The notes under the pieces: generated by a model
The model's database searches: none
Seen by the model: the letters and a program-made list of their open reading frames with translations, nothing else
Told to the model about the DNA's origin: nothing
In this document: positions 1 to 8,244 of the stretch, piece after piece
Position numbering within the stretch: the first letter of the stretch is position 1
Layout of the letters: every line of letters begins with the position of its first letter
Made by a program: the position numbers and the translations under genes
Assembly: GCF_000687875.1 (NCBI RefSeq)
Contig: NZ_JHYG01000004.1
Span: forward strand, 186,001 to 250,000
Length of the DNA: 64,000 nucleotides
Direction of reading: 5' to 3'
DNA from: Acidocella facilis ATCC 35904
GTDB lineage: Bacteria > Pseudomonadota > Alphaproteobacteria > Acetobacterales > Acetobacteraceae

Positions 1-1
1 C

Positions 2-1129
2 ATCGGCCTGGCTTTGCCCTTGCTGGGCTGGGCCAAGCAGCCCGGCGGCGCGGGGCGGCTGGCGGCGCGTTTCAGCCTGGAGAATGGTGATCTCGGCGCG
101 ATTCAGGATTTTATGATGGAAGCGCCGGGGCTGTTCGTGCGCGGCCACAGCCAGGGGCGGGTGTTCACCCTGACCCAGGCGGATATCGGCCGGTCGCAGG
201 CGCAAGGCAGCGTGATTGCGCCCGCCCGCCCCGGCCAGCCCTGGCAAATCGAGGCCAGCGGCGAGACGCTGGATCTGCGCCACGGCGCCGACGCGCAGAC
301 GCAGCCCGACCAGCCCGCCCCGCCACCGCCGCAACCCGCGCCCTCCGGCCCGCTCTGGCAGGCCAGGCTCGCCTTCCAGCATCTTTATATCACCAAGCCG
401 CCGGCACCGGGTCTGCGGAATGTCAGCCTCACCGCCAGCGGCCAGGGGCAGGATCTCTCGCAGGCCAGCGCCAGTGCCGACGGGGTGAGCGCGCGGATCA
501 CCCCGCTCGCCGGCCCGCGCCGCGCGCTGGCCTTACAGGGCCAGGATGCCGGCGCGCTGCTGCGGGTGCTGGGGGTGTATGACGGCATGCAGGGCGGCGC
601 GCTGGATCTGCAGGCGCAATTCGGCGGCGGCCCGGCGCAGGGCACGCTGAAGCTGGCGAAGGCCCGGCTGGTGAATGCGCCCGGCTTCATCAAGCTGATG
701 CAGGCGGCGACCTTATATGGGGTGGCGGAGGCGATGTCTGGCCCGGGGCTGCTGATCGACCACGCGACCATCCCCTTCACCCTGGAGGACGGCGTGCTGC
801 GGCTGAACGGGGCGGATGCCTATTCGGAATCGCTGGGCTTCACCGCCAGCGGCAGCTTGGACGGCAATACCGGCATTTGCGATCTGCAGACCACGATCGT
901 GCCCGCCTACGCGCTCAACGCGCTGCCGGGGAAAATCCCGGTTCTGGGGCATCTGTTCTCGGCGGAGAAGGGCGGCGGCTTGTTCGCCATTCGCGCCCAT
1001 GTGCAGGGGAAGATGAGCAACCCGCAGATCCATGTGAATCCGCTCTCCGCGCTCACGCCTGGATTCCTGCGGGGTGTGTTCGGGCTGGGGGGTGGTGCGC
1101 CGCCGGCCACGAAGCCGGCGGCGCCGTAG
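2..1129 (+). CDS. AsmA-like / DUF3971-type envelope protein, C-terminal part (5' truncated by window edge)
   Basis: The reading frame is open at the left edge, so only the last ~375 codons are seen. The visible protein has alternating hydrophobic/polar beta-strand character, a proline-rich linker around visible residue 100, and a conserved-looking end with the segment NAPGFIKLMQAATLYGVAE, followed by FTLEDGVLRLNGADA and a terminal IPVLGHLF stretch. This is typical of the C-terminal domain of large AsmA/TamB/YhdP-like proteins, which span the periplasm and are linked to phospholipid transport to the outer membrane. The stop lies 2 bp from the stop of convergent grpE. The family assignment is fairly good; the exact subfamily cannot be decided without the N-terminus. 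Confidence 0.7.
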   Translation: MGLALPLLGWAKQPGGAGRLAARFSLENGDLGAIQDFMMEAPGLFVRGHSQGRVFTLTQADIGRSQAQGSVIAPARPGQPWQIEASGETLDLRHGADAQTQPDQPAPPPPQPAPSGPLWQARLAFQHLYITKPPAPGLRNVSLTASGQGQDLSQASASADGVSARITPLAGPRRALALQGQDAGALLRVLGVYDGMQGGALDLQAQFGGGPAQGTLKLAKARLVNAPGFIKLMQAATLYGVAEAMSGPGLLIDHATIPFTLEDGVLRLNGADAYSESLGFTASGSLDGNTGICDLQTTIVPAYALNALPGKIPVLGHLFSAEKGGGLFAIRAHVQGKMSNPQIHVNPLSALTPGFLRGVFGLGGGAPPATKPAAP

Positions 1130-1131
1130 AT

Positions 1132-1680
1132 TCAGCCCTGCGCCGGGGCCTTGGAGACCACGACCATCGCCGGGCGCAGCAGGCGGCCATTCAGCAGCCA
1201 GGTCTGGCTCCAGGCCTGCAGCACGGTGCCAGCCGGATGGTCCGCACTTTCCTGCTCGGCCATCGCCTGGTGCAGATTGGCGTCGAACACCGCGCCGGTC
1301 GGGTCGGTGCGGGTGATGCCGTTGCGCTCCAGAATGCCGGCGAAAGCGCGCTCGATGCCCTCGAAGCCATCACGCATCTTGGTGATCAGCTCCGGCTCGT
1401 CCTCGGTCTTCTTCGGCAGGCTGTCGATGCCGCGCTTCAGATTCTCCGCCGCCTCGACCACGTCGCGGGCGAATTTCTGCACGGCATAGAGCCGCGCATC
1501 CTCGACCTCGCGCTTGGTGCGGGCGCGCAGATTGGCCATTTCCGCCTCGGCGCGCAGCCATTTGTCGCGCATCTCGGAAAGCTCCTGCTCCAGCTGCGCG
1601 ATGCGCTGATCAGGGGCTTCCAGCAGCGCCTCGTCCTGCGGGGCGGCATCCTCATGCATGATCTTGTCTTCTTCGCTCAT
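1132..1680 (-). CDS. grpE: GrpE, nucleotide exchange factor of DnaK
   Basis: This is a 182-residue protein, normal for GrpE. It begins with an acidic tail, then a long coiled coil (about residues 25-75, with WLRAEAEMANLRARTKREVE) and a C-terminal beta domain. The end carries GAVFDANLHQAM, GTVLQAWSQTWLLNGRLLRPAMV and VVSK, the standard GrpE signature region. It releases ADP from DnaK in the cytosolic Hsp70 cycle. It is not beside dnaK or hrcA in this window; the neighbours are a convergent AsmA-like gene and a co-directional heme oxygenase. Start ATG at 1680. Confidence 0.95.
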   Translation of the reverse strand: MSEEDKIMHEDAAPQDEALLEAPDQRIAQLEQELSEMRDKWLRAEAEMANLRARTKREVEDARLYAVQKFARDVVEAAENLKRGIDSLPKKTEDEPELITKMRDGFEGIERAFAGILERNGITRTDPTGAVFDANLHQAMAEQESADHPAGTVLQAWSQTWLLNGRLLRPAMVVVSKAPAQG

Positions 1681-1734
1681 GGCCCGGAATTAGGGGATTC
1701 TCGGCCGCCAAACAAGGAGGGCGCAACGCGGCGC

Positions 1735-2325
1735 TCATGCCGGATCGAGGGTTCGATGCTGGGGCCGCGCAAGCCCTGGCATCGCGGCGGTGAAATGCGC
1801 AAACGCCGCTAAGGCCCCGGCCGCGCACTCCTGCTCCTCGGCCGGGCTGAAACTCTGGGCGTTCAGCCGCGCGACAAAGCCGCGCCAATGCCGGGCGCGC
1901 TGCGCCTGCAAGGCCAGATGCCGGGCACCGTGCGCGCCATCGAACCCCAGCGGCTGGGCCCAGCCGCGCAGCTGCAAAGCGCCGAGATTGGAGCCCTGCA
2001 GTACATAAAGACAGCCCCAGCCGCCGCCGCGCGCAAAGCTCACGGGCGGCGCGGCGCCAAGCGGCGCGGTGCCGAGATCCGCGAGGTCCGCCTCCAGCGA
2101 CGCTGTCAACTCATACGCATCGGCCGGAAGCAGGCGCAGCGGCGCCAGCGCTGCTTCCAACGCGCGGCGGGCCTGATGAGTGATCTGCAGATAACGCGCA
2201 TACAGAACAGGCGTGGCGAAAAAGCCGGCCCCGCGCATCGCCTCGTCCAGCCTGGCATGCGCCGGCGCGGTCAAGGCGCTGAGTGCGGCGCGCCGGTCCC
2301 GCGGCGCTTTATGTGATAAAGCCAT
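1735..2325 (-). CDS. Biliverdin-producing heme oxygenase
   Basis: A predicted 196-residue all-alpha protein. Near the N-terminus ALSALTAPAHARLDEAM fits the proximal heme-ligand histidine motif of heme oxygenases. In the middle, GWGCLYVLQGSNLGA matches the conserved distal-helix glycine motif (typically LYVLEGSxLGG). Family members oxidise heme to biliverdin, CO and iron, serving either iron release or supply of chromophore to bacteriophytochromes (BphO). No phytochrome or heme-uptake gene is adjacent. The frame extends further upstream, but the ATG at 2325 gives the family length and leaves room for a promoter before the divergent DsbA-like gene. Confidence is good for the fold and moderate for activity. 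Confidence 0.82.
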   Translation of the reverse strand: MALSHKAPRDRRAALSALTAPAHARLDEAMRGAGFFATPVLYARYLQITHQARRALEAALAPLRLLPADAYELTASLEADLADLGTAPLGAAPPVSFARGGGWGCLYVLQGSNLGALQLRGWAQPLGFDGAHGARHLALQAQRARHWRGFVARLNAQSFSPAEEQECAAGALAAFAHFTAAMPGLARPQHRTLDPA

Positions 2326-2474
2326 GTCCGCCGATATGGGGGTGAAGCGCTCAGCGCCAATCCGCAATGTCATTTTTACAACCGTCCGCGCCGGTCCTGA
2401 TCCGCGGGCATCCTCTCGGGCGGGGCGGCCATTCCCTCTCGTCTTGGCCGCGAAATCGGCGTATGAGACGAGAA

Positions 2475-3143
2475 ATGAATAGTCTGACGCCATTGCCCGC
2501 ACGGCTGGTGATCGAAATCGTCTTCGATTTCGTCTGTCCCTGGTGTTATCTTGGCGTGAAGCGTCTGACCTATCTGCTGGCCCGCCGGCCGGAGCTCGAT
2601 GTCACCCTCAACTGGCGGCCCTTCCTGCTCAACCCCGACATGCCGCGCGGCGGCATGTCCCGCGCCGATTACATGATCCGCAAATTCGGCGCGGAGGACC
2701 GGGCGCGCCGGCTCTATGCCTCGATCGCCGAGCTGGGCGGGGCGGAGGGGATTGCGTTCAATTTCCCCGCTATTCGCCGCACCCCCAACAGCGTGGATGC
2801 GCATCGGCTGGTGCGCGAGGCGGCGCGGGTTGGGGCCGCGGATGCGCTGGTGGCCGGTATTTTCGCGGCGCATTTCGTCGAGGGGCTGGATATCGGCCAG
2901 CATGAGGTGCTGAGCGCGCTGGCGGTGCAGTCCGGCATGGGCGCGCGCCAGGTGCGGCTATTCCTGGAGTCCGGCGAGGGCACGGAATATGTGCATGCGG
3001 AAAATCTGCACGCGCACCGGCTCGGCATCAACGGCGTACCCTGCTTCATGCTGGATGGCGAACACGCCATCGCCGGGGCGCAGGAGAGCGAGGTGCTGGA
3101 ACGGCTGATCGACCTCGCCCTCTGCACCGCCCGGGAGCGTTGA
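2475..3143 (+). CDS. DsbA-family thioredoxin-fold oxidoreductase (FrnE-like)
   Basis: A 222-residue thioredoxin-fold protein with the active-site CPWC near residue 21 (IVFDFVCPWCYLG), followed by the helical insertion typical of DsbA/FrnE/2-hydroxychromene-2-carboxylate isomerase relatives. The cis-proline region is NGVPCFMLDGEHAIAGAQ. No signal peptide is visible, so it probably acts in the cytosol. FrnE-like proteins use the CxxC pair in redox chemistry and stress protection; isomerase relatives use glutathione and normally lack the second cysteine, which is present here. The start is the ATG at 2475; a longer in-frame extension upstream would run through the divergent promoter region. Confidence 0.82.
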   Translation: MNSLTPLPARLVIEIVFDFVCPWCYLGVKRLTYLLARRPELDVTLNWRPFLLNPDMPRGGMSRADYMIRKFGAEDRARRLYASIAELGGAEGIAFNFPAIRRTPNSVDAHRLVREAARVGAADALVAGIFAAHFVEGLDIGQHEVLSALAVQSGMGARQVRLFLESGEGTEYVHAENLHAHRLGINGVPCFMLDGEHAIAGAQESEVLERLIDLALCTARER

Positions 3144-3222
3144 AAGGGTTTCCTTTTTTCACGGCTGCGCTACAGCTTGTAACAGGCTGTACCTGCCGCC
3201 TCAGAAAAAGGGTCGACGAAAC

Positions 3223-4227
3223 GTGAAAAGATCTGTGATTGCGTCTTCTGCCATCGCGTTGGGCGCGGCGGCGTGGTTGAGTTACGCGCCCCAGGCGCGC
3301 GCGGATGTTCCGCCGGCTGATCCGCACAGCATCGTCACCATCCAGCTCGAAAACGACGCCGCCTCCATCCCCGGCACGGATGAGCTTTACACCTCCGGCG
3401 AGCGGCTGGGCTATGTCGGCCCCACCGGCGCGGTGCCGCGCTTTCTCTCCAATCTTGGCCAGGGCGTGTTCGGCCAGGGCAGCCAGCGGCTGGAGATCAA
3501 TCTGCAGCAGGTCATCTTCACCCCGACCGACACCCAGCTCTACAACCCCAACCCGCATGACCGCCCTTATGCCGGGCAGCTTTCGGCGAAGCTGACGCTG
3601 ATCCAGGACACCACGACCACCCGCTCGATGCTGGGGGCGGCGATCGGCATCGTCGGCCCGGCCTCGCTGGCGCAGACCGTGCAGAACGGCTTCCACAGCA
3701 TCATCGGCGATACCACCAACAAAGGCTGGCATTACCAGCTGCATGACGAGCCAACGCTGGATTTTTCCGCCGGGCGGATCTGGCGGATGGATCTGGCGAA
3801 TTATGGTGGCATCGGCGTGCAGGTGCTGCCCCAGCTTACCGCGCAGGTCGGCAATACCGAGATCTATGCCCAGACCGGCGGCATCGTGCGTTTCGGCCAG
3901 GGGCTGGATTCGGATTTCGGCCCGGCGCTGATCGGCCCGCAGCTTTCCGGCACCGATGCCTATACCCCCACGCGCCCCTTCGTCTGGTACGTGTTCGGCG
4001 GCGCGCTGGGGCGCTTCGTGGCGCATGACATGCTGGTCCAGGGCAATGATTTCCGCTCCAGCCGCGGGGTGGGGCTGACCCATCTGCAGGGTGATCTCGA
4101 AGTGGGGCTGGCGGTGATCTATCGCGGCGTGCGGCTTTCGGCGGTTGAGACCTTCGAGACGCCGGAATTCCACGGCTCGGCGCCGGCCTTCCAGTACGGG
4201 TCGATCGCGATTTCGACCAGGTTCTAA
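3223..4227 (+). CDS. LpxR-family lipid A 3'-O-deacylase (DUF2219) outer-membrane protein
   Basis: A 334-residue protein with a cleavable signal peptide (MKRSVIASSAIALGAAAW, cleavage after QARA). The mature N-terminus carries QLENDAASIPGTDELYTSGERLGY and then DRPYAGQL, matching the ENDxxxxTDxxYTxG and DRPYAGW signatures of LpxR. The protein ends with phenylalanine, as expected for an outer-membrane beta-barrel. LpxR removes the 3'-acyloxyacyl group of lipid A in a calcium-dependent reaction. The catalytic Asn/Asp region at the N-terminus is present. The start is GTG at 3223. The stop codon forms the left border of an intergenic repeat element. Confidence 0.85.
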   Translation: MKRSVIASSAIALGAAAWLSYAPQARADVPPADPHSIVTIQLENDAASIPGTDELYTSGERLGYVGPTGAVPRFLSNLGQGVFGQGSQRLEINLQQVIFTPTDTQLYNPNPHDRPYAGQLSAKLTLIQDTTTTRSMLGAAIGIVGPASLAQTVQNGFHSIIGDTTNKGWHYQLHDEPTLDFSAGRIWRMDLANYGGIGVQVLPQLTAQVGNTEIYAQTGGIVRFGQGLDSDFGPALIGPQLSGTDAYTPTRPFVWYVFGGALGRFVAHDMLVQGNDFRSSRGVGLTHLQGDLEVGLAVIYRGVRLSAVETFETPEFHGSAPAFQYGSIAISTRF

Positions 4228-4350
4228 ACGTTTTTGGGGGCGGCCCTTTTTTCAAAAAGGGCCGCAAAACGTTGGGGGCGTTGACGACGCCGTTGCCAAA
4301 ACCCGGGCGTTTTCGCCGCTTTTTGAAAAAAGCGGCACCAAAAACTTTTA
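4228..4350. repeat. Family-A intergenic element, copy 1 (two-hairpin composite)
   Basis: The element sits between the convergent lpxR and mntR genes. It runs from ACGTTTTTGGGG directly after the lpxR stop, through hairpin 1 (GCGGCCCTTTTTT/AAAAAGGGCCGC, 4240-4265), a middle part containing AACGTTGGGGGCGTTGACGA, then hairpin 2 (GCCGCTTTTT/AAAAAGCGGC, 4315-4336), to CCAAAAACTTTTA. The final TTA is the mntR stop codon read on the minus strand. It probably acts as a bidirectional terminator; the sequence recurs through the window. Confidence 0.85.
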
Positions 4351-4785
4351 TTTACTTAGAAATTTTCGGAACGCCGCCAGCGTTGCCGGGGAGATATGGT
4401 GCTCGATCCCCTCGGCATCCTCCTCCGCCGCCTCGCGCGGCACCCCCAGCGCCAGCAGCAGCGCCACCACCAGCTGATGCCGCTCCCGGCTGCGCGCCGC
4501 CAGATTTTGGCCCTCCGGCGTCAACAACACGCCGCGATAGGGCAGGGAGGTCGCCAGCCCCTCGCGCTTCAGCCGGCCGATGGTCTTGATCACGCTCGCA
4601 TGCGAAATGCCCAGCCGCCTGGCGATGTCCGTCGGCCGCGCCGGGGCGCCGCCGCTCTGCAGATCATCGATCAGCTCGGCATAATCCTCCAGCGTCGCGC
4701 TCAACTGCGCGGCCCTGGTTTTGCCGAAGCGTCTGGCCTGGGTCGGCTCGGCGGGAAGGTTCGGGGTTTTGCCGTCAGCTTCCAT
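4348..4785 (-). CDS. mntR: MntR, DtxR-family manganese-responsive transcriptional regulator
   Basis: A 145-residue DtxR/MntR-type repressor. It has an N-terminal winged helix (LEDYAELIDDL, then PTDIARRLGISHASVIKTIG and LTPEGQNLAARSRERH) and a short dimerisation/metal domain ending AEEDAEGIEHHISPATL. The His-His and Glu/Asp residues there match MntR metal ligands. There is no SH3-like third domain, which is normal for MntR. It would repress manganese uptake genes when Mn(II) is abundant; no transporter is adjacent. The ATG at 4785 is preferred over longer in-frame starts. Its TAA stop is contributed by the end of the repeat element. Confidence 0.88.
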   Translation of the reverse strand: MEADGKTPNLPAEPTQARRFGKTRAAQLSATLEDYAELIDDLQSGGAPARPTDIARRLGISHASVIKTIGRLKREGLATSLPYRGVLLTPEGQNLAARSRERHQLVVALLLALGVPREAAEEDAEGIEHHISPATLAAFRKFLSK

Positions 4786-4859
4786 TTTATGGCGGTGCTC
4801 CAGTCTGACGCATGCTTTGCGGGAAAACCCCCATGCTGGCAAGTTGGGGCTCGGGGCGG

Positions 4860-4887
4860 TTGCCGCGTTGCACAAATCCGCTATATT
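4860..4887 (+). promoter_or_regulatory. Candidate sigma-70-type promoter for hfq
   Basis: TTGCCG and TATATT are separated by 16 bp, about 105 bp upstream of the hfq start, in the mntR-hfq divergent intergenic region. This would give hfq a leader of roughly 100 nt. The -35 match is partial, so this is only a candidate. Confidence 0.35.
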
Positions 4888-4991
4888 CAGACACCATGCG
4901 GACGCGCCACGCCTTCGCAGGTTTAAACTTTTTGTTGTGGATTCAATCACTCGTCCGATAAAGTGGGCGACAAAAATAAAGGGATGCCATC

Positions 4992-5333
4992 GTGGCGAAC
5001 GAAAAATCTCAGAATGTGCAGGACGTGTTCCTGAACCATGTCCGCAAGAGCAAGACGCCGGTCACGGTGTTCCTGGTCAATGGCGTGAAGCTGCAGGGCG
5101 TGATCACCTGGTTCGATAATTTCTCGGTGCTGCTGCGCCGTGATGGCCATACCCAGCTGGTCTATAAGCACGCGATCAGCACGGTGATGCCGGGCGCGCC
5201 GATCATGCTGTTTGATGCCGGCCGCGCCGAAGGTGGCGCCCCGGCCCCTGGCGAGGCTGGCTCCGCCAGCGCCAGCACGTTGCGCCTGAGCCGCACCCCC
5301 GAGCCGCAATACGACCCCGAGTCCGAAGGCTGA
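4992..5333 (+). CDS. hfq: Hfq, RNA chaperone
   Basis: A 113-residue protein with a complete Sm fold. Sm1 contains [20 protein letters not shown], followed by [19 protein letters not shown], and Sm2 carries the [10 protein letters not shown] signature (usually YKHAIST). The C-terminal tail (about residues 76-113) is Gly/Ala/Ser rich and disordered in appearance. Hexameric Hfq pairs small RNAs with mRNAs. The start codon is GTG, giving [10 protein letters not shown]. hflX follows 16 bp downstream, the usual alphaproteobacterial hfq-hflX arrangement. Confidence 0.96.
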   Translation: MANEKSQNVQDVFLNHVRKSKTPVTVFLVNGVKLQGVITWFDNFSVLLRRDGHTQLVYKHAISTVMPGAPIMLFDAGRAEGGAPAPGEAGSASASTLRLSRTPEPQYDPESEG

Positions 5334-5349
5334 TCCTCCGGATATCGTG

Positions 5350-6630
5350 ATGCAAGAGACCGCGCCCCCGCCAAGCCGGGCGGCGATTTTGCTGCCCTGG
5401 GACCGGCAGGCGGCCTTCGCCGCCGGTCAGATCCGCTCCGCCGAGGCCCGCCTCGCGGAAGCGGTGGGGCTTGCCGCCTCCATCGGGCTGGTGATCGTGC
5501 ATGAGCAGATCTTCCAGCTCCGCTCCCTCACCCCGGCCACCTTGCTCGGCAAGGGCCAGGTGGAGCAGGCCGCCACCGCCCTGCGCGGGGCGCAGGTGGA
5601 TGTGGCGGTGGTGGATGCCGCCCTTACCCCCGTGCAGCAGCGCAATCTGGAAAAGGCCTTCGGCACCAAGGTCATCGACCGGACCGGGCTGATCCTGGAT
5701 ATTTTCGGTGCCCGTGCGCGCACCCGTGAAGGGTCGCTGCAGGTGGAGCTGGCGCATCTGGAGTATCAGCGCTCCCGCCTGGTGCGCTCCTGGACCCATC
5801 TGGAGCGCCAGCGCGGCGGCTTCGGCTTTCTCGGCGGTCCTGGTGAAACCCAGATCGAGGCGGATCGACGCCTGATCGGCGATCGCATCGTCAAGCTGAA
5901 GGCGGAGCTGGAGGAGGTGCGCCGCACCCGCGGCCTGCATCGCGGCGCGCGCAAGAAGGTGCCGTATCCGGTGGTGGCGCTGGTGGGCTACACCAATGCC
6001 GGCAAATCCACCTTGTTCAATGCGCTGACCGGCGCCACGGTGATGGCCGAGGACCAGCTCTTCGCGACGCTGGACCCGACCATGCGCGGGCTGGTGCTGC
6101 CTTCCGGGCGCAACATCATCCTCTCCGACACTGTGGGCTTCATCTCCGAGCTGCCGACCGAGCTGGTCGCCGCCTTCCGCGCCACGCTGGAAGAGGTGGC
6201 GGAGGCGGATCTGCTGCTGCATGTGCGCGACATTTCCCACCCCGACACCGAGGCCCAGGCCCGCGACGTGCGCGCCGTGCTCACCCGCATGGCCAAGGAA
6301 GGCACGCTGGACGAGGGCTGGCCTTCCCATACGCTGGAGGTGCTGAACAAGGCCGACGCGCTGGGCGGCATTGCCAATGTCGTGCAGGGCGAGGGCATCG
6401 CCGTCTCGGCCTTGACCGGCGAGGGGCTGGACCGGCTGCTGCAGACCATCGATGCCAGGCTCGCCGCCGCCGAACAGCTGGTCGAGCTGCAGGTGCCGGT
6501 CGCCGACGGCGCGCGTCTGGCCTGGCTCTATCGCCATGGCGAGGTGGTGGCGCGCGAGGATGACGAGCACCATGTGACATTGCAGGTGCGGCTCTCCGCC
6601 GTCGATAAAGCGAGGTTCGAAGCATTATGA
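5350..6630 (+). CDS. hflX: HflX, ribosome-associated GTPase
   Basis: A 426-residue GTPase. The N-terminal HflX domain has LTPATLLGKGQVEQ and a basic coiled segment with GGFGFLGGPGETQIEADRR. The G domain has the P-loop GYTNAGKSTLFNALTGA, G3 DTVGFI and G4 NKAD. HflX binds the 50S subunit and splits stalled 70S ribosomes under stress. The ATG at 5350 follows a GTG in frame at 5347, so the start could be one codon earlier. It is co-transcribed with hfq, and its stop overlaps the start of the phosphatase gene by 4 bp (ATGA). Confidence 0.94.
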   Translation: MQETAPPPSRAAILLPWDRQAAFAAGQIRSAEARLAEAVGLAASIGLVIVHEQIFQLRSLTPATLLGKGQVEQAATALRGAQVDVAVVDAALTPVQQRNLEKAFGTKVIDRTGLILDIFGARARTREGSLQVELAHLEYQRSRLVRSWTHLERQRGGFGFLGGPGETQIEADRRLIGDRIVKLKAELEEVRRTRGLHRGARKKVPYPVVALVGYTNAGKSTLFNALTGATVMAEDQLFATLDPTMRGLVLPSGRNIILSDTVGFISELPTELVAAFRATLEEVAEADLLLHVRDISHPDTEAQARDVRAVLTRMAKEGTLDEGWPSHTLEVLNKADALGGIANVVQGEGIAVSALTGEGLDRLLQTIDARLAAAEQLVELQVPVADGARLAWLYRHGEVVAREDDEHHVTLQVRLSAVDKARFEAL

Positions 6631-7445
6631 AGCCAGCCGAGGTTCAATCCGTCATCGATCTGCTCCGGCATGTGGCGCGAACGGAAATCCTCCCCCGCTT
6701 CAAGAAGCTCTCCTCTGAGGATGTGCGCACCAAGACTGGTCCGCTGGACCCGGTGACGGTCGCCGACGAAGCGGCGGAGCGGGCGCTGAAGGCCGGGCTG
6801 AATAAACTATTCCCTGGCGATGACGTGATCGGCGAGGAGGCGGTCTCCTCCGGTGCCGCCTCGCTGGAGCGGCTGGCCCAGCCGGGGCGGGTCTGGATTC
6901 TCGACCCGATCGACGGCACCGCGAATTTCGCCGCCGAACTGCCTTTATTCGGGGTGATGGCGGCGTTGGTGGAGGCGGATGAGATCCTCGCCGGCTTCAT
7001 TTTCGACCCGTTCGGCGATGACTGCGCTGTGGCGGTGAAGGGCCAGGGTTCGTACCTGATCGCGGCCGACGGCACGCGCCGCAAATTGCAGGTGGCCGCC
7101 CCGGTGCCGGTGGAGCAGATGGTCGGCTCGATGTCCTGGCGCTTCATGTCCGAGCCTTTGCGCAGCCACGTGCTGCACCGGCTGGACCGGCTGGCGGCGG
7201 TGACGGATTATCGCTGCGCCGCGCATCAATATCGCATGCTCTCGGGCGGGCATTGCCATGTGCAGATGTTCCGCAAGCTGATGCCCTGGGACCATGCGGC
7301 CGGGGTGCTGCTGCACCGTGAGGCCGGCGGCCATGCGCGGCATTTCGACGGTTCACCCTACCGCCCGTCGCAAACCGATGGCGGCCTGCTGCTGACCCCG
7401 GACGAGGCAAGTTGGGATGAGCTGGCGAACGCGCTGCTTCGATAA
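6627..7445 (+). CDS. Inositol monophosphatase family protein
   Basis: A 272-residue member of the Mg-dependent, lithium-sensitive phosphatase superfamily. The metal-binding motifs are visible: GEEAV near residue 70 and DPIDGTANF near residue 95. The second half shows WDHAAGVLLHREAGG, the WDxAAGxxLxxEAGG motif. Substrates in this family include inositol-1-phosphate, histidinol-phosphate and 3'-phosphoadenosine phosphates; the sequence alone does not separate these. It starts within the hflX stop (ATGA), so it is probably translated with hfq-hflX. Its TAA stop lies inside the left direct repeat of the downstream small insertion. Confidence 0.88.
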   Translation: MKPAEVQSVIDLLRHVARTEILPRFKKLSSEDVRTKTGPLDPVTVADEAAERALKAGLNKLFPGDDVIGEEAVSSGAASLERLAQPGRVWILDPIDGTANFAAELPLFGVMAALVEADEILAGFIFDPFGDDCAVAVKGQGSYLIAADGTRRKLQVAAPVPVEQMVGSMSWRFMSEPLRSHVLHRLDRLAAVTDYRCAAHQYRMLSGGHCHVQMFRKLMPWDHAAGVLLHREAGGHARHFDGSPYRPSQTDGGLLLTPDEASWDELANALLR

Positions 7446-7549
7446 ATAAAGGGGCTGTCCCAGATATCTTTCAGGCTTATGCCTTCAACGCCTTGAAGGA
7501 TCGACATAATGGCCAGATGAATGACGATCTGGGGCAGCCCCTAAATAAA
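7443..7549. mobile_element. Small inverted-repeat (MITE-like) insertion with 8-bp direct repeats
   Basis: A 91-bp core (7451-7541) starts GGGGCTGTCCCAGATA and ends GATCTGGGGCAGCCCC. The ends are inverted repeats matching at 14 of 16 positions. The core is flanked on both sides by the perfect 8-bp sequence TAAATAAA (7443-7450 and 7542-7549), as expected of a target-site duplication. Such GGGGCTGTCCCA ends resemble those of IS5-like transposons, but no transposase is present. The insertion lies directly at the end of the phosphatase gene, whose stop codon falls in the left direct repeat. Confidence 0.7.
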
Positions 7550-7557
7550 ACCACCCT

Positions 7558-8229
7558 TCAAAGCAGCGACGCCGCGATATTCACCGACAGCGCCAGAATC
7601 ACCGTATTGAACAGAAACCCGATCAGCCCCTGCAAGGTCGCCAGCCGGCGCAGCTTCTTCGAGGTGATGTTGCAGTCCGAGACCTGAAACGTCATCCCCA
7701 GCACGAAGGAGAAATACACGAAATCCAGATAATCCGGCGTCTCGTCCTTGGGGAATTCGATGCCGCCATCCACGGTCTCGCCGCCCAGATCGTAGGAATA
7801 ATATTCATGCGCGTAGCGATAGGCGAAGGTGAGCTGCGTGACCGCCCATGAAAGTGTCAGCGTGACCACGACGAAGCCGAGATACGCGCCGGTGAAATGT
7901 GCCTTCTGGTTGGCGGCGTGGGAGAACAGGAAGAGGGAGACGAAGCTCATCACCGCGCCCAGCACGGTGAGGCTGAACACGGTCCATTCGCCTTCCTGAT
8001 GGGCTTTCGCGTCCTCGCTGATGTCGCGCTCTTGCGTGAGGGTGAAGACCAGCAGGGTGGTGACGAGATAGAGCAGGCTGCCGATATCCCAGGCCGCCAC
8101 CGCACGGATCGCCGGGTTGGTCACCGCGAACATCAGCACCCAGCTCAGCAGGCCGATGGCGTAGCAGGCGGTGAAATAGGGCCGGGCGCGCAGGATCTGG
8201 TAGAGGCGGAAGGATTTCATGAACAGCAT
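7558..8229 (-). CDS. DUF1345 family integral membrane protein
   Basis: A 223-residue protein with about five hydrophobic segments (near residues 20-40, 47-65, 88-106, 115-135 and 195-220). The C-terminal half carries YAHEYYSYD, then DYLDFVYFSFVLGMTFQVSD and TSKKLRRL, which are hallmarks of DUF1345 membrane proteins. The function of the family is unknown. The start could be ATG 8229 or ATG 8220; neither has a strong ribosome-binding site. It lies 15 bp downstream of the co-directional cupin gene. Confidence 0.82.
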   Translation of the reverse strand: MLFMKSFRLYQILRARPYFTACYAIGLLSWVLMFAVTNPAIRAVAAWDIGSLLYLVTTLLVFTLTQERDISEDAKAHQEGEWTVFSLTVLGAVMSFVSLFLFSHAANQKAHFTGAYLGFVVVTLTLSWAVTQLTFAYRYAHEYYSYDLGGETVDGGIEFPKDETPDYLDFVYFSFVLGMTFQVSDCNITSKKLRRLATLQGLIGFLFNTVILALSVNIAASLL

Positions 8230-8244
8230 AAGGGCGCGCCGGCC

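Noticed and set aside
877-1812. Plus-strand frame across grpE (311 codons)
   Set aside because: It lies over grpE in antisense and over the AsmA-like gene in another frame; no coding signal of its own.
7493-7687. Short frame across the MITE-like element as a transposase remnant
   Set aside because: Only about 20 residues lie within the element and they carry no transposase motif.
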